Origin: Planctomycetaceae bacterium
GTDB lineage: Bacteria; Planctomycetota; Planctomycetia; Planctomycetales; Planctomycetaceae
Assembly: GCA_041398825.1 (NCBI GenBank)
Contig: JAWKTX010000002.1
Coordinates: 558,001-622,000, forward strand
Length of the DNA: 64,000 bases
Direction: 5' to 3'
Under the pieces are notes generated by a model that ran no database searches, was not told where the DNA came from, and was given only the letters and a program-made list of their open reading frames with translations. Of the stretch, positions 9,201-19,032 are shown one piece after another. The first letter of the stretch is position 1. Every line of letters starts with the position of its first letter. The translations under genes were made by a program, and so were the position numbers.

Positions 9201-10670
9201 AATGCGACCATGCGGCTAACCGACCCCCGACTATCTGAACAACGGTTCGTTTACCTCTCGAACCCTGCGGACATGTCTCTTAGTGACAACGAGGTTGCGG
9301 CCCTTCGCGACTACTTGCTCGGCGGCGGTTTTCTTATGGTTGATCGTTCCTGGGGCGCAGCAGACCTGGAGGCTTTCCGTCAAACGATGAAGCGAGTCTT
9401 GCCGACCCACGATCCCAAACCTCTCCCCATGAGCCATCCCATCTTTCATGGAGTCTACGACTTGCAATTCAAGCCACAGGTTCCGAACTACACCGACTTT
9501 GGTTTCGCGATGCGAGATGTCTCGGTCTCATCTGCCCTCAGCGGAGAGCGCGCCACCATGCCAGATATGAAGTTAGAACCTGCTGAGTACGACGGCTATT
9601 TTGATCATGAGCGATTGATGGTCTTACTGTGCCATAACAACGACTTCATGAGCGCTTGGCGACACAGCAACCTAGGTGCACCCGGGGAGCGATTCCCGGG
9701 GCTATTCTCGTCTGTCGACGAATACACGAGGATCTATGGGAGATCGCAAGCCTTTCCCATGGCCTTGAATGTCATCTATTACGCGCTGACACAACGCGCC
9801 ACGGCTTTGCGCACAAACAGCAGCGATTCGTCCAATATTGAGATGCGAGACCTGTTCGACCAGTACGTCAACAAGAACGGCAAGATTCCAGCCGACGTGT
9901 TGCAATCTGCCATCGATCAGGTCGCAGCACTGGGGGCAAGTGACTATCGATTCCGGGATATCGTTCTTGATGAACTGAAAAAACAGTGTGGCCCTGATGG
10001 CGACCGAGCGATTCGTCGGAACCTGCTTCGGCTTGTAACCAAATGGTTGAGCCAGGCTGGTGAGAGTTCCTGGAAAACCGAGTTTGTCAGGAGTCAGGGC
10101 GTTGTCCCGGCAGAAATCAGCTCAGCGCGGCACGATGCTGACTCGAATCTGTTGGCAATGGTCATGAAACTCGCCCGATCGAGTGACAGCGGCGACATCG
10201 ATATGTTTGTGATGGCAGCTCGTGCGGCCCACGATCCGCTGACAAAGCTGCTGTTCCTGGAAGTGCTCGGCAATCGATCCGCGGGCGGAGATCCATTTGA
10301 GTATGAAAAGAGTCCCGCTGCCATCAAGCCAAGTGACGGGCCCTGGTCGGATCGCATGGGCGGCAGTTGGCGGGATGCGAAATTTCATGCGGCGGTGGGC
10401 CTGGCTGAACTCGGTGATCCCAAAGGCGTTGAGTGGCTGATCGCAGGCGCTAGGCGCAACGACTTTGGCATCGATGAAACCGTCTTTCGTGGTGCCCATG
10501 TAGCAGCCAGGACCGGAAGTCTGCGAGAAAACTGCAAGCTGGCTTTACGAGATCTGTTTTTCGATCAAGACGACGACAGACAAACGCAAAAGACCATCGA
10601 CTGGGAGAATTACTGGGCCCAAATTCGTAACGACTTTGTCCCACATCCCGTAAGACTCATCAACCAGTGA
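6282..10670 (+). CDS. zinc-finger/Ser-Thr kinase/DUF4159 multidomain membrane protein
   Basis: A 1462-residue protein starting at the ATG that overlaps the sigma factor stop, with GGAG upstream. Residues 5-45 form an anti-sigma-type zinc finger (zf-HC2: H32-x3-C36-x2-C39, with C7). The kinase domain is residues ~103-370: glycine loop GQGGMGAV (110-117), Lys132, HRD at 224-226, and DFG starting at Asp245. All catalytic residues are present. A transmembrane helix lies near 405-425. The exported part starts with beta-rich segments and then a DUF4159-like region at ~889-1175 (FVYLSNPADM, FLMVDRSWGAADLEAF, HPIFHGVYDL). The tail is helical with HEAT-like units (LAELGDPKGVEWLIAGARRN). DUF4159 is usually a separate periplasmic protein, so its fusion to a kinase is unusual. 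I infer that the outer part senses an envelope condition and the cytosolic part modulates the cognate sigma factor. Confidence 0.85.
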   Translation: MQTSATCIPDDALRLFIAGELPEKRLIEVETHLSNCDTCRAALEATVGDLDWWNDLEEALGATAPQACDNEYALDAPVDQRTQLLELLGPTDDPAMLGRIGSYEIVALLGQGGMGAVFKAFDRSLNRYVAIKMLLPHLAVSGAGRKRFAREAQAAAAVVDDHVMAIHGVSEWRTVPYFVMPYSRGVSLQKRLHEEGPLELKEILRIGMQAARGLAAAHAQGLVHRDVKPANIFLDEGVERVQLMDFGLARAVDDASLTRSGTLAGTPQYMSPEQARAETVDHRSDLFSLGCVLYTMCTGRAPFRAESSYSVLRLITDKEPRPVREINPDIPEWLCAVISKLMAKLADDRFESATQLAELLEDCLAHVQQPTSSPLPTFIKTLAEHDEHGRTTLLGGPGRHLGKHIATAAFALSMLFFGMLIVLELNKGTLTIDCAADDIPIRITQGEQIVQRLTVSRQGATHRIAAGNYVIELDSDGSEMSVENGAVTLTRGGTAVVSIKVNATDDMAPMDGAGESVDSNNHLHDHSHKQLTQFVPDNSKLLVINDDSQPVAVDAIVRAEFYSGRDDHWSKFPDRDKTISLAGLPSGKSLLATQPQHNVISVVSPSSEAITIGRVKPEQPDRFKDVTISVDVQKVHLPSPTEPNYWIRLTFDNASGQTFSVTERDFTLTTVLNRPEKFQQFEILSPHWRRDASQMPDPIEIPHGASATLILNWNQWVAGGLWITGGAVREAGTWPPEDEPGKVWVRINASGFATRPLALPHPESLDDVPHSIQRASKMMSFDWPIEVASPETSVAEQGQRTLSLQFRECPWREVLQHVADELSLTLNIETEPKGTTTISELSISDDAAIKLLNRSLWEQSLVIRRSPTELKITPRTLGDKLFTDSALFPTFVVVPDKSGTTRPPVTIAARDAVVHDPPKWLRGVPFPKLKFAFTRIEFDSQGKESAWRAGYSEADRMIAGYLSFHMGFAYERPNATMRLTDPRLSEQRFVYLSNPADMSLSDNEVAALRDYLLGGGFLMVDRSWGAADLEAFRQTMKRVLPTHDPKPLPMSHPIFHGVYDLQFKPQVPNYTDFGFAMRDVSVSSALSGERATMPDMKLEPAEYDGYFDHERLMVLLCHNNDFMSAWRHSNLGAPGERFPGLFSSVDEYTRIYGRSQAFPMALNVIYYALTQRATALRTNSSDSSNIEMRDLFDQYVNKNGKIPADVLQSAIDQVAALGASDYRFRDIVLDELKKQCGPDGDRAIRRNLLRLVTKWLSQAGESSWKTEFVRSQGVVPAEISSARHDADSNLLAMVMKLARSSDSGDIDMFVMAARAAHDPLTKLLFLEVLGNRSAGGDPFEYEKSPAAIKPSDGPWSDRMGGSWRDAKFHAAVGLAELGDPKGVEWLIAGARRNDFGIDETVFRGAHVAARTGSLRENCKLALRDLFFDQDDDRQTQKTIDWENYWAQIRNDFVPHPVRLINQ

Positions 10671-10782
10671 GAGGTTCGCCACTGATTTACAGGTCACCCA
10701 CCACGTGATTGAGTTTGGGGTGCAGATCGCCGCCGCATGAACCTGACGTCCCAGGAAGCGAATTGAGCCGTGCAACGGCAGA

Positions 10783-12459
10783 CTACGGACCTCTATGGGT
10801 CTGCACGTTGCGTTGGCCTGCTTCGAGTTCTTTGAGGCGACGTTGCAGATATTGATGGGAGATCTCGACGGCTTTGGCGCGGTCGGCTGCGTCGTAGTCC
10901 CAGAACTCCTGGACGACTTTTTCGCATTCGGGGAAGTGCGTGCCATCGTCGCCGATCTTCGTCCGCAATTCGGCGAACTGACGCTTCAGGTCAGTTACAA
11001 GCATTGCCTGATCGGGGTCATCGTACAGGTTTCGTGTCTCGTGGGGATCATTGACCAGATCGTAGAGTTCCCAGCCGGGAGGCGTCTGGTAGCCACCGTC
11101 GTAGTTGCAGCCGTAGTAGTAGATGAGCTTGTGCGTTCTCGTGCGGATGCCGACATGCGCCGGGTTGTCGTGGTGCACCATGTGCATCCAGTAGCGATAG
11201 TAAGCGGCCTGCTTCCAGTTGCTCGGCTCCCGTCCGGTCTCCAGCAGCGACTTGAATGAACGACCTTGAACGGAATCGGGTATTTGAGCACCAGCGAATT
11301 CCAGCATCGTCGGCGCGAAGTCGACATTTTCGACAACGGTATCCAGCTTCTGGCCAGCGGGGATGGATTGGGGATATCGAACCAGAAACGGCATGCGCTG
11401 CGATTCTTCATACATCCAGCGTTTGTCCTGATAGTCGTGCTCACCCAGCATGAAGCCCTGATCGGCGCTGTAAATGATCAGCGTATTGTCGAGCTGGCCG
11501 GTCTGCTCCAGATAGGCGAACAGTCGTCCCAGATTGTCGTCGATTCCCTTCACGCAACGCAGGAACTTTCGAAGGTACGCGTTGTACGCCATGCGCGTGT
11601 TTTCTTCATCACTGTAGTTCGCAGGGTTAAAGTTCGCCGGGAACTCTTTCGGGTACAGCGCAGGAAGGTCGCCAAGGTACGAGCGACGTGGATTGCGTCC
11701 GCCAATGGAGGTGCCGATGTGCGGGATCAGTTCGTCATTCGCACCACGTGTGGCGATGGAACCGAACTTGGGATCGCGAATCCACAGCGTCTCCGGCTCC
11801 GGGATCTCAACATCGGCCAGATAGGTTTCGTATCGCTCTGCGTTTTCGAAGTAGTCGTGTGGAGCCTTATAGTGATGCATCAGGAAGAACGGCTTGCCTT
11901 CCTCTCGCCCGGTTTTCAGCCAGTCCAACGTGATGTCGGTGATTGCGTCCGTCGAATGCTCGTCCGGGAACTTGATGACGTTCTTTCCAAACGGCTTGTC
12001 ACCTCGAATCAGGAATTCGGGATTGTGGTAATTTCCCTGGCCGGGGAGCACACAGTAATAATCGAAGTCGGCCGGTTCGTCTTTGAGATGCCACTTGCCG
12101 ATCATGGCGGTCTGATAACCGGCCTGTTTCATCTGGATGGCCAGCATCTGCTTGCCAGGCGGAACTTTCCCAGCCAGATCAAACGCACCGTTCGTGTGGT
12201 TGTACTGGCCGGTCAGCACGCAGGCTCGTGACGGTGAACAGATCGAGTTGGTACAAAACACATTCGTCAGCAATGCACCCTCATTCGCCAGCCGATCGAG
12301 GTTTGGCGTTGGAGCAATCTTCGCCAGCCGGCTGCCATACGCCGAAATCGCGTGCGCTGCATGATCGTCCGACATGATGTACAGGATGTTCGGTCGCTCG
12401 GCAGCGGTGGCGGCAGCGGACAGAAGAAGTAGCGGAAGAAGAAATATCCCGTGTCGCAT
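10783..12459 (-). CDS. secreted sulfatase (formylglycine-type)
   Basis: A 558-residue type I sulfatase of the alkaline phosphatase superfamily. It has a cleavable signal peptide (residues 1-20, ending ATAA). Asp31-Asp32 in IMSDDHAAHA bind the active-site metal. Cys74 lies in the CSPSR signature (74-78), the cysteine-type site converted to formylglycine. GKWHLKDEP and YSADQGFMLGEHDYQDKRWM supply further active-site residues. The C-terminal YDLVNDPHETRNLYDDP is typical of the family. The enzyme should hydrolyse sulfate esters, probably on a sulfated glycan, outside the cytoplasmic membrane; the substrate is not predictable. It is the last gene of a minus-strand operon behind the DUF1501 gene (43-bp gap). 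The family assignment is firm. Confidence 0.95.
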   Translation of the reverse strand: MRHGIFLLPLLLLSAAATAAERPNILYIMSDDHAAHAISAYGSRLAKIAPTPNLDRLANEGALLTNVFCTNSICSPSRACVLTGQYNHTNGAFDLAGKVPPGKQMLAIQMKQAGYQTAMIGKWHLKDEPADFDYYCVLPGQGNYHNPEFLIRGDKPFGKNVIKFPDEHSTDAITDITLDWLKTGREEGKPFFLMHHYKAPHDYFENAERYETYLADVEIPEPETLWIRDPKFGSIATRGANDELIPHIGTSIGGRNPRRSYLGDLPALYPKEFPANFNPANYSDEENTRMAYNAYLRKFLRCVKGIDDNLGRLFAYLEQTGQLDNTLIIYSADQGFMLGEHDYQDKRWMYEESQRMPFLVRYPQSIPAGQKLDTVVENVDFAPTMLEFAGAQIPDSVQGRSFKSLLETGREPSNWKQAAYYRYWMHMVHHDNPAHVGIRTRTHKLIYYYGCNYDGGYQTPPGWELYDLVNDPHETRNLYDDPDQAMLVTDLKRQFAELRTKIGDDGTHFPECEKVVQEFWDYDAADRAKAVEISHQYLQRRLKELEAGQRNVQTHRGP

Positions 12460-12502
12460 GGTTTCGTTCCAGGTTGAGAGATCAGCGATAAGTCCGTTGG
12501 CT

Positions 12503-13907
<1,405 letters not shown>

Positions 13908-13918
<11 letters not shown>

Positions 13919-14273
13919 TTCTTCGCTCCGCCTTTGACTTTGCGTTCTTGATGCAGGTTGTGAAGATTGCGTTCAACTCTTCCGTCTCAGCAATCAGGTT
14001 TGTGAGTAGCTCAGGATTGACGATTTCCGATTCCGACAGAAGTTCCAGCCAGTAGGCAGTCTCTTCCAGTTCCTGATGGCCTCCGCCAAGCTTGCTGATG
14101 AACTCGGCGTCGGATCGGGCTCTGGTTCCTTCCCGATAATGTGCTCCAACGGATGTCCCAGACCGCAACAACTGTTTTCCAATGACTTGAGCCTCTGTGC
14201 TCTTGGGAAGTCTCCCGTAAAGACGTATGACCCGTAAGGCAAATTCCTTCGTCCTCTGTTTCAAGTCCCTCAT
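13908..14273 (-). CDS. four-helix-bundle protein (23S rRNA-IVS type family)
   Basis: A 121-residue protein of the four-helix-bundle family (TIGR02436), first noticed as products of intervening sequences in 23S rRNA genes and often found as small inserted genes elsewhere. Diagnostic segments are LRVIRLYGRLPKSTEAQVIG, QLLRSGTSVGAHYREGTRAR and the ETAYWLELLSES helix. The length is normal. It sits between the PSD1 and DUF1501 genes, which are otherwise normally adjacent, and overlaps the DUF1501 start by 11 bp, so it is probably a late insertion. No enzymatic motif is visible. Its function is unknown; ring-like assemblies have been described for the family. Confidence 0.85.
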
Positions 14274-14307
14274 GGTTCATCCTTCAGCCTTCTACCTTCA
14301 TCCTTCT

Positions 14308-17280
14308 TCAGTTCACATACAAGAACTCATTCCCATTCAGCAGCAGCAGACAGACATCCGCCAGTGCTCTGGTCTCTGGAGCGACATCCGCGGGTTTTCT
14401 GTCCGGTACGTAGCTCTCGAAGACCGGCAGGATTTCCTGATACTCGAAGACCTGACCAGAAAACTCTTCGACCAGCGAACGGGTGATTTCCGTCGGATAC
14501 GTCACGGGCTGAGCGGGCGTCTGGCGGTGATAGGCCACCATGTCATGGAAGTAGCTTGAGAGTCGTTCGACCTCGCTGTCCGTTGCATCACGTCCGAACA
14601 CGAGTTCAAACGCACGTTGAATCTGCGAACCAGGATCTTTCGATTCCTGCTGCAGTCTCAATGCGAACGCAATGGAACGATCCGTCATTTGATCGCTGTT
14701 GAGCAACGTGAAGACCTGTGGAGTCACGGCTGCCGACTCGCGCACTTCGCACGATTCATTTGGATTGGGCTGGTTGAAGAGTTCCGTGAAAGGATCTGCC
14801 TGTCCGCGCACATGGTAGGCGTAGATCGTGCGGCAGTTGCGTTCCTGAGGTGTTCGCGATGGCTGATAGGCAGGGGCCAGTGAGAATTGAATCATGCGAG
14901 GCTGCAGCGCAACTTCCATGTTGATCTCCGGCATGATGGGCAGTCCGCCGCTGCGATCCTGAAGTTCTCCCGTGATCTGCAGAATTCCATCACGGATCTC
15001 TTCTGCGCTGAGACGTCGTTTGGGGAAGTGGGACAGGAGTCGATTGTTGGGATCGGTCGTCTTCCAGGACTCGTCATGCGGCGGTTGAGATGATCGCTGA
15101 TAGGCATCCGTCAACATGATCAGCCGATGCAAACGTTTAATCGTCCAGCCATGCTCCACAAAATCCGATGCCAGGAAGTCGAGCAGTTCCGGATGTGACG
15201 GCCTGGCTCCTTTCGCACCAAAGTTGTTGGGATTTGCCGCCAGTCCGACTCCGAAGTGCCCCTGCCAGATACGGTTGACGATCGAACGCGTGGTGAGCGG
15301 ATTAGCCGGATCAGCGATCCAGCGAGCCAAACCCAGGCGACGGCCATCGACATCCTGGGTCAACAAGTAAGGATCATCTGCTTCTTCCCGGTTTGCTGTG
15401 ACTGACACAGCACTCAGCACCCCCGGTTGCACGACATCGCCCGGTGCCGTCAGTGCTCCGCCGGTAAGAATATGGCATTCAGGGGGCGTGCCTGGTTGCT
15501 TGCCGCGTTTGATCCGTAACTTACGAGCACCGTTCCAGGCAAGTTCAAAGTTCGCCGCGTTATAAACGCTTTGGACCATCGGCTCATAGCGTTCGAGCTG
15601 CCGAGTCCAGATCCATTCATCCTGCTCGCGGACTTTCAGTTGCCCCTCATCAACATGATCCAGTCCAACGGCGCGCGGAGGCTTTTCCTCATCCGGGAGA
15701 TCCTTTCGGGCGGCTTCGTCCTTGTAGGGCAGGTTGTGTTCATCGAACCATTTCCGGGCTGCGGTCTCACGTTTCTCGACCAGCTTGTTCTTCTCAGCGA
15801 CGGTGAAGTCGAGCATCCGCTGTGCGTGGGCACGTCCGGTCTCGAACCCGTCCTTGCTCTCTTCGGGAAGAAACGGCGCGGGGCGTTCCGCCATCTGTGT
15901 GGTCGAAAAGGCTGCATAAATCCGGTAGTAGTCGCGAGTCGGGATCGGATCAAACTTGTGATCATGGCATTTCACACATCGCATTGTTGTGGAAAGAAAT
16001 GCCTGGCCCGTGATGTTGACCAGATCATCCAGCCACATCTGGCGGGCTTCTGCTTTCTCCACCATGGCATTGTCCCAGGGACCCAGACGAAGAAATCCGG
16101 TTGCGATGATCCACTCTGATTCTTCAGCGGTGTAATCTCCGGCGAGCTGCGTCTGGTGAACTGCCGCCGCTCCCTTGCGATCCCGCACCGATTGATCCGC
16201 CAGTTCATCGCCGGCGAGCTGCTCAATGATGAAGTCGTTGTACGGCTTATCGTTGTTGAAGGCTCGAATGACGTAATCTCGGTAACGCCACATGTTGGAA
16301 CGTTCGTAGTCGTTCGACATACCTCCGGTGTCGGCATAGCGAGTGACATCGAGCCAGTGTCGGCCCCAGCGCTCACCATAGCGGGGACTGGCCAGGAGTC
16401 GATCAATCAGTGCCGTCCACGCGGTATCGGCATCTGTCTGAAATGCCGCCACAAAGGAGTCAACCTGTTCTGGTGTTGGCGGCAGGCCATACAGATCGAA
16501 CGTGGCACGGCGAATGAGCGTGCGAGCGTCAGCACGGGGGGAAGGAGACAAGTTGGCCTTCTGAAGCGACCGAAGGATGATCGCGTCGATGATGGCAGTT
16601 GATTGACGATTGATGATTGATGATTTTTGATTTGAGAGGGAATTGGCAGTTGAACCTGCGTCCTGACTACTTCCCTCTTCAATTAACAGTCGTAACTCGT
16701 CACTCGTCAATTTCTTAACCGGCTGAAACGCCCACAGATCATCTGGTTGATAACGACGATTGGTCCAATCGGCGGAAGTTCCTCCACTCGTTGCAAATCG
16801 CATTCCCTCTTCGGTGACAGCTTCCGGACTCTCTTCTTCCCGAATCCGTGCTTGTGTCTCTTCATCGGGCCAGGGCGCCCCCGCCTTGATCCAGCGTTCG
16901 ATTGTGGCGATCTGTTGCTCTGTCAGGCGATCATTCTCTTTGGGAGGCATCTCCAAATCGTCCCAGCGAACCGCTCGCAGCAGAGTGCCTTCGTCTGGCT
17001 TCGACGGGACAACGGCAGGGTCCCCCGATTCTCCTCCGGCCAGCAAATGTGCGCGGTCGACAATGCTGTATTCGCCTTTGATGTCACTCGGGTCACCGCC
17101 ATGACAGCCGAGGCATTTTTGTTTGAACAGCGGCAGGACTTTGAGTGTGAAGTCGCGTTCGGCGGCTGTGTTGTCGGCGGCACGCAGCGGGTGAGCTGCC
17201 AGCAGAACGGCAGTCAGCCAAAACAAATTGATGAGCGGTGATTGTTGATTGATGATTTTTGAACTGCTTTCTTTTCGCAT
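14308..17280 (-). CDS. cytochrome c/DUF1549/DUF1553 (PSD1) protein
   Basis: A 990-residue exported protein. I chose the ATG at 17280 because GGAG lies seven bases upstream; an in-frame TTG at 17346 has no such support. The signal peptide is residues ~1-34. A planctomycete-type cytochrome c domain follows (haem motif CLGCH at 56-60, LEMPP as probable axial-Met region). DUF1549 starts near residue 230 (RSLQKANLSPSPRAD ... RATFDLYGLPPTPEQVDSF) with a second CxxCH (MRCVKCHDHKFDP). DUF1553 is in the C-terminal third (LARWIADPANPLTTRSIVNR, LSAEEIRDGILQITGEL). These proteins are thought to be envelope-located and to work in complex polysaccharide use. It follows the FecR/LamG gene in one operon. A short AT-rich repeat lies in the leader (17239-17265) and near residue 220 (16598-16638), read as NQQS/NRQS-rich peptide. 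Confidence 0.93.
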   Translation of the reverse strand: MRKESSSKIINQQSPLINLFWLTAVLLAAHPLRAADNTAAERDFTLKVLPLFKQKCLGCHGGDPSDIKGEYSIVDRAHLLAGGESGDPAVVPSKPDEGTLLRAVRWDDLEMPPKENDRLTEQQIATIERWIKAGAPWPDEETQARIREEESPEAVTEEGMRFATSGGTSADWTNRRYQPDDLWAFQPVKKLTSDELRLLIEEGSSQDAGSTANSLSNQKSSIINRQSTAIIDAIILRSLQKANLSPSPRADARTLIRRATFDLYGLPPTPEQVDSFVAAFQTDADTAWTALIDRLLASPRYGERWGRHWLDVTRYADTGGMSNDYERSNMWRYRDYVIRAFNNDKPYNDFIIEQLAGDELADQSVRDRKGAAAVHQTQLAGDYTAEESEWIIATGFLRLGPWDNAMVEKAEARQMWLDDLVNITGQAFLSTTMRCVKCHDHKFDPIPTRDYYRIYAAFSTTQMAERPAPFLPEESKDGFETGRAHAQRMLDFTVAEKNKLVEKRETAARKWFDEHNLPYKDEAARKDLPDEEKPPRAVGLDHVDEGQLKVREQDEWIWTRQLERYEPMVQSVYNAANFELAWNGARKLRIKRGKQPGTPPECHILTGGALTAPGDVVQPGVLSAVSVTANREEADDPYLLTQDVDGRRLGLARWIADPANPLTTRSIVNRIWQGHFGVGLAANPNNFGAKGARPSHPELLDFLASDFVEHGWTIKRLHRLIMLTDAYQRSSQPPHDESWKTTDPNNRLLSHFPKRRLSAEEIRDGILQITGELQDRSGGLPIMPEINMEVALQPRMIQFSLAPAYQPSRTPQERNCRTIYAYHVRGQADPFTELFNQPNPNESCEVRESAAVTPQVFTLLNSDQMTDRSIAFALRLQQESKDPGSQIQRAFELVFGRDATDSEVERLSSYFHDMVAYHRQTPAQPVTYPTEITRSLVEEFSGQVFEYQEILPVFESYVPDRKPADVAPETRALADVCLLLLNGNEFLYVN
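16598..16638. repeat. short AT-rich repeat inside PSD1 coding sequence
   Basis: Runs of GATTGATGATTGATGATTTT-type heptamers, translated in the gene as a low-complexity linker containing NQKSSIINRQS. It is one of four related tracts within 2.1 kb. Confidence 0.7.
17239..17265. repeat. short AT-rich repeat in PSD1 signal-peptide region
   Basis: The tract GATTGTTGATTGATGATTTT lies in the leader-coding region and is translated as KIINQQSP, just before the hydrophobic core of the signal peptide. Confidence 0.7.
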
Positions 17281-17308
17281 CAGTTTCTCCGCCTGGGAAC
17301 CTCTAAAT

Positions 17309-17341
17309 TCAACAATCAACAATCGGGAATCGCAAATCAAA
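17309..17341. repeat. short AT-rich repeat between FecR/LamG and PSD1 genes
   Basis: Intergenic tract made of CAACAATC-type units followed by GGGAATCGCAAATC. It belongs to the same family as the tracts at 16598, 17239 and 18640. Confidence 0.6.
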
Positions 17342-17349
17342 GCCAACAG

Positions 17350-19032
17350 TCACGGCATTGACACTTCATACAATTGTCGAATCTCTTCTGCCGATAACGG
17401 AGCTGAGAACATTAGAAACTCGTCCATGCTGCCGTTCAGATTGCGGACGGCAAACCGCGGTTGATCACGCTCGGGCAGTCCCCAGTTGCAAAGCGATGCA
17501 TCGCCGATCCGAATGCTGGTCACCAGGTAGTCTTCCGGAATCGCTTCCTGACTGAGCACTGCTCCATTGAGGTAGTGATTGACCTGTCGATTCGTCCCGT
17601 CATAGACGGTCGCAATCATCAGCCAGCGACCGCTGAGTGATGAATCCCAGAATGGTGGCGAGTAAAAGATGTGCTTATCTCTTTCACCCTTCGCGGCATC
17701 CCAGACGTTATTCTTCTTGACGGAAAAGAACAGTCGGCCATCGTCCATGATCTGCCAGTGCGGTTCACCCTGCTCGTGGCCGTCGGTTAAGAACAGAGAG
17801 TTGTACCAGCGGTCAAGGCTGTTGATTCGCACCCAGGCGATCAGAGTGAGATTCTGATACTCACCCGGCACCTGCAGCCGCACCCGACTTCCCGCCGGGC
17901 TGAAGTCCAGGGCGCTGGCTGATTCTCCCCAGCGGTTCTGAGCACTCGCGGCGGCAACGACCGCACCAGCACTTGCACGTTGGACGCCTTGCAGTGACAG
18001 ATTTGGCAATCGGCGCTCGGCAACAGAGGCGGATGTCAGCTGGTAATGAGCGATTAACCGGTCGTCAATTGAGAGCGATTCGCTCGTCTTCTGCCACTCT
18101 TCAAGACGAGTCTGCTGCTCGTTGCGGATACGGCGCTGGAAATCCAGGTTTCCGACAAACGTCTTTGGATCGGCAGTGAATGAAGTTTGCCCCAGACGAC
18201 TCGTCCGAGTGGCGTCTCCCTGTTTCAGTCGTTGAGCGGGCAATCCTGCCGGATTCCATTCGATCTCCCCCTCGAGGACATGCACTTCGGACTGATCGGC
18301 GGAAACATTGACAGCGAACTCGGTCCCCAGATCAACGACTTCGCCTGCCGTGGTCAACAGCCGAAAACCCTGAGCTGGCTCGGGCACCCGAGCACGCACC
18401 TTTCCACTCGCGACGGAGACTTCCATCGGTGAGAGAATTGAGAATTGGGCCTCGCCCTCAACAACCAGCGTGACTCCACTGAACAGTTCAAACTGGGCCA
18501 GACCTCGCTCCAGGCGGATCTCGCCCGGCGGAACGATTCCGCCAGGTGAAAGTGCGACATCCCCCCAGACCGCATCGGCCTGTCCAGAGAGAATCGCAAA
18601 GCCGGAGGACTGCTGCTCTGAGGGTGCCGAGACTCTTGATGAACTTGATTGATGATTGACGTTTGATGATTGTTGATTTGCGAGGTTGGTGCCTGCGACT
18701 TCTTCCTTCAGCAATCCTTGCTCATCAATCATCAATCCACTTTGCCGGACAACAATCACCAGCAGGCATGCACAGACCGTGGCCATCACTGCGAAGGCCA
18801 AACGCCAGCGACGCCCCGGCGTATCTGAAGTCAGGCGTTTTGATTTTCCGGGTGTCTCGCCTTGAGTTGTTGCTTCAGCTTCCAGCAATGCGGAAAGGAA
18901 GACGCGATCGTAATACTCACGGCGAATGATTGGATCGACAGACAGTTCCGCTTCCAGCCTCAGGAAGTCGGATTCGGAGATTGTTCCCTCCAAAGCATCG
19001 TCAATCAAAGATCGGAGTTCCTCGGCAGTCAT
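17350..19032 (-). CDS. FecR-like/LamG membrane protein, sigma-factor partner
   Basis: A 560-residue protein. The ATG at 19032 overlaps the sigma factor stop (ATGA). Residues ~1-70 are a cytosolic anti-sigma-like helical segment (TAEELRSLIDDALEGTISES). A transmembrane helix lies at ~78-96 (RLAFAVMATVCACLLVIVV). A FecR-type domain follows at ~190-300 (VEGEAQFSILSPMEVSVASG, GEVVDLGTEFAVNV, VHVLEGEIEW). A C-terminal LamG/concanavalin-like lectin domain is at ~390-555 (LTLIAWVRINSLDRWYNSLF, LNGSMDEFLMFSAPLS). This layout matches planctomycete regulators in which a periplasmic sugar-binding domain is tied to an anti-sigma segment. It probably controls the operon through the adjacent sigma factor (inference). 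A repeat-derived N/Q/S-rich insert (18640-18682) sits between the membrane helix and FecR. Confidence 0.87.
   Translation of the reverse strand: MTAEELRSLIDDALEGTISESDFLRLEAELSVDPIIRREYYDRVFLSALLEAEATTQGETPGKSKRLTSDTPGRRWRLAFAVMATVCACLLVIVVRQSGLMIDEQGLLKEEVAGTNLANQQSSNVNHQSSSSRVSAPSEQQSSGFAILSGQADAVWGDVALSPGGIVPPGEIRLERGLAQFELFSGVTLVVEGEAQFSILSPMEVSVASGKVRARVPEPAQGFRLLTTAGEVVDLGTEFAVNVSADQSEVHVLEGEIEWNPAGLPAQRLKQGDATRTSRLGQTSFTADPKTFVGNLDFQRRIRNEQQTRLEEWQKTSESLSIDDRLIAHYQLTSASVAERRLPNLSLQGVQRASAGAVVAAASAQNRWGESASALDFSPAGSRVRLQVPGEYQNLTLIAWVRINSLDRWYNSLFLTDGHEQGEPHWQIMDDGRLFFSVKKNNVWDAAKGERDKHIFYSPPFWDSSLSGRWLMIATVYDGTNRQVNHYLNGAVLSQEAIPEDYLVTSIRIGDASLCNWGLPERDQPRFAVRNLNGSMDEFLMFSAPLSAEEIRQLYEVSMP
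18640..18682. repeat. short AT-rich repeat inside FecR/LamG gene
   Basis: The tract TTGATTGATGATTGACGTTT followed by GATGATTGTTGATTTG is read in frame as an N/Q/S-rich linker containing NQQSSNVNHQS. It is the fourth tract of the same family in this operon. Confidence 0.7.

Noticed and set aside
10671..10782. Coding tail or separate small gene between the kinase and sulfatase genes
   Set aside because: Short frames only; the region is simply the gap between convergent stop codons.
11266..12231. 321-codon plus-strand frame inside the sulfatase gene
   Set aside because: Antisense shadow; the minus strand has a full sulfatase with signal peptide and CSPSR.
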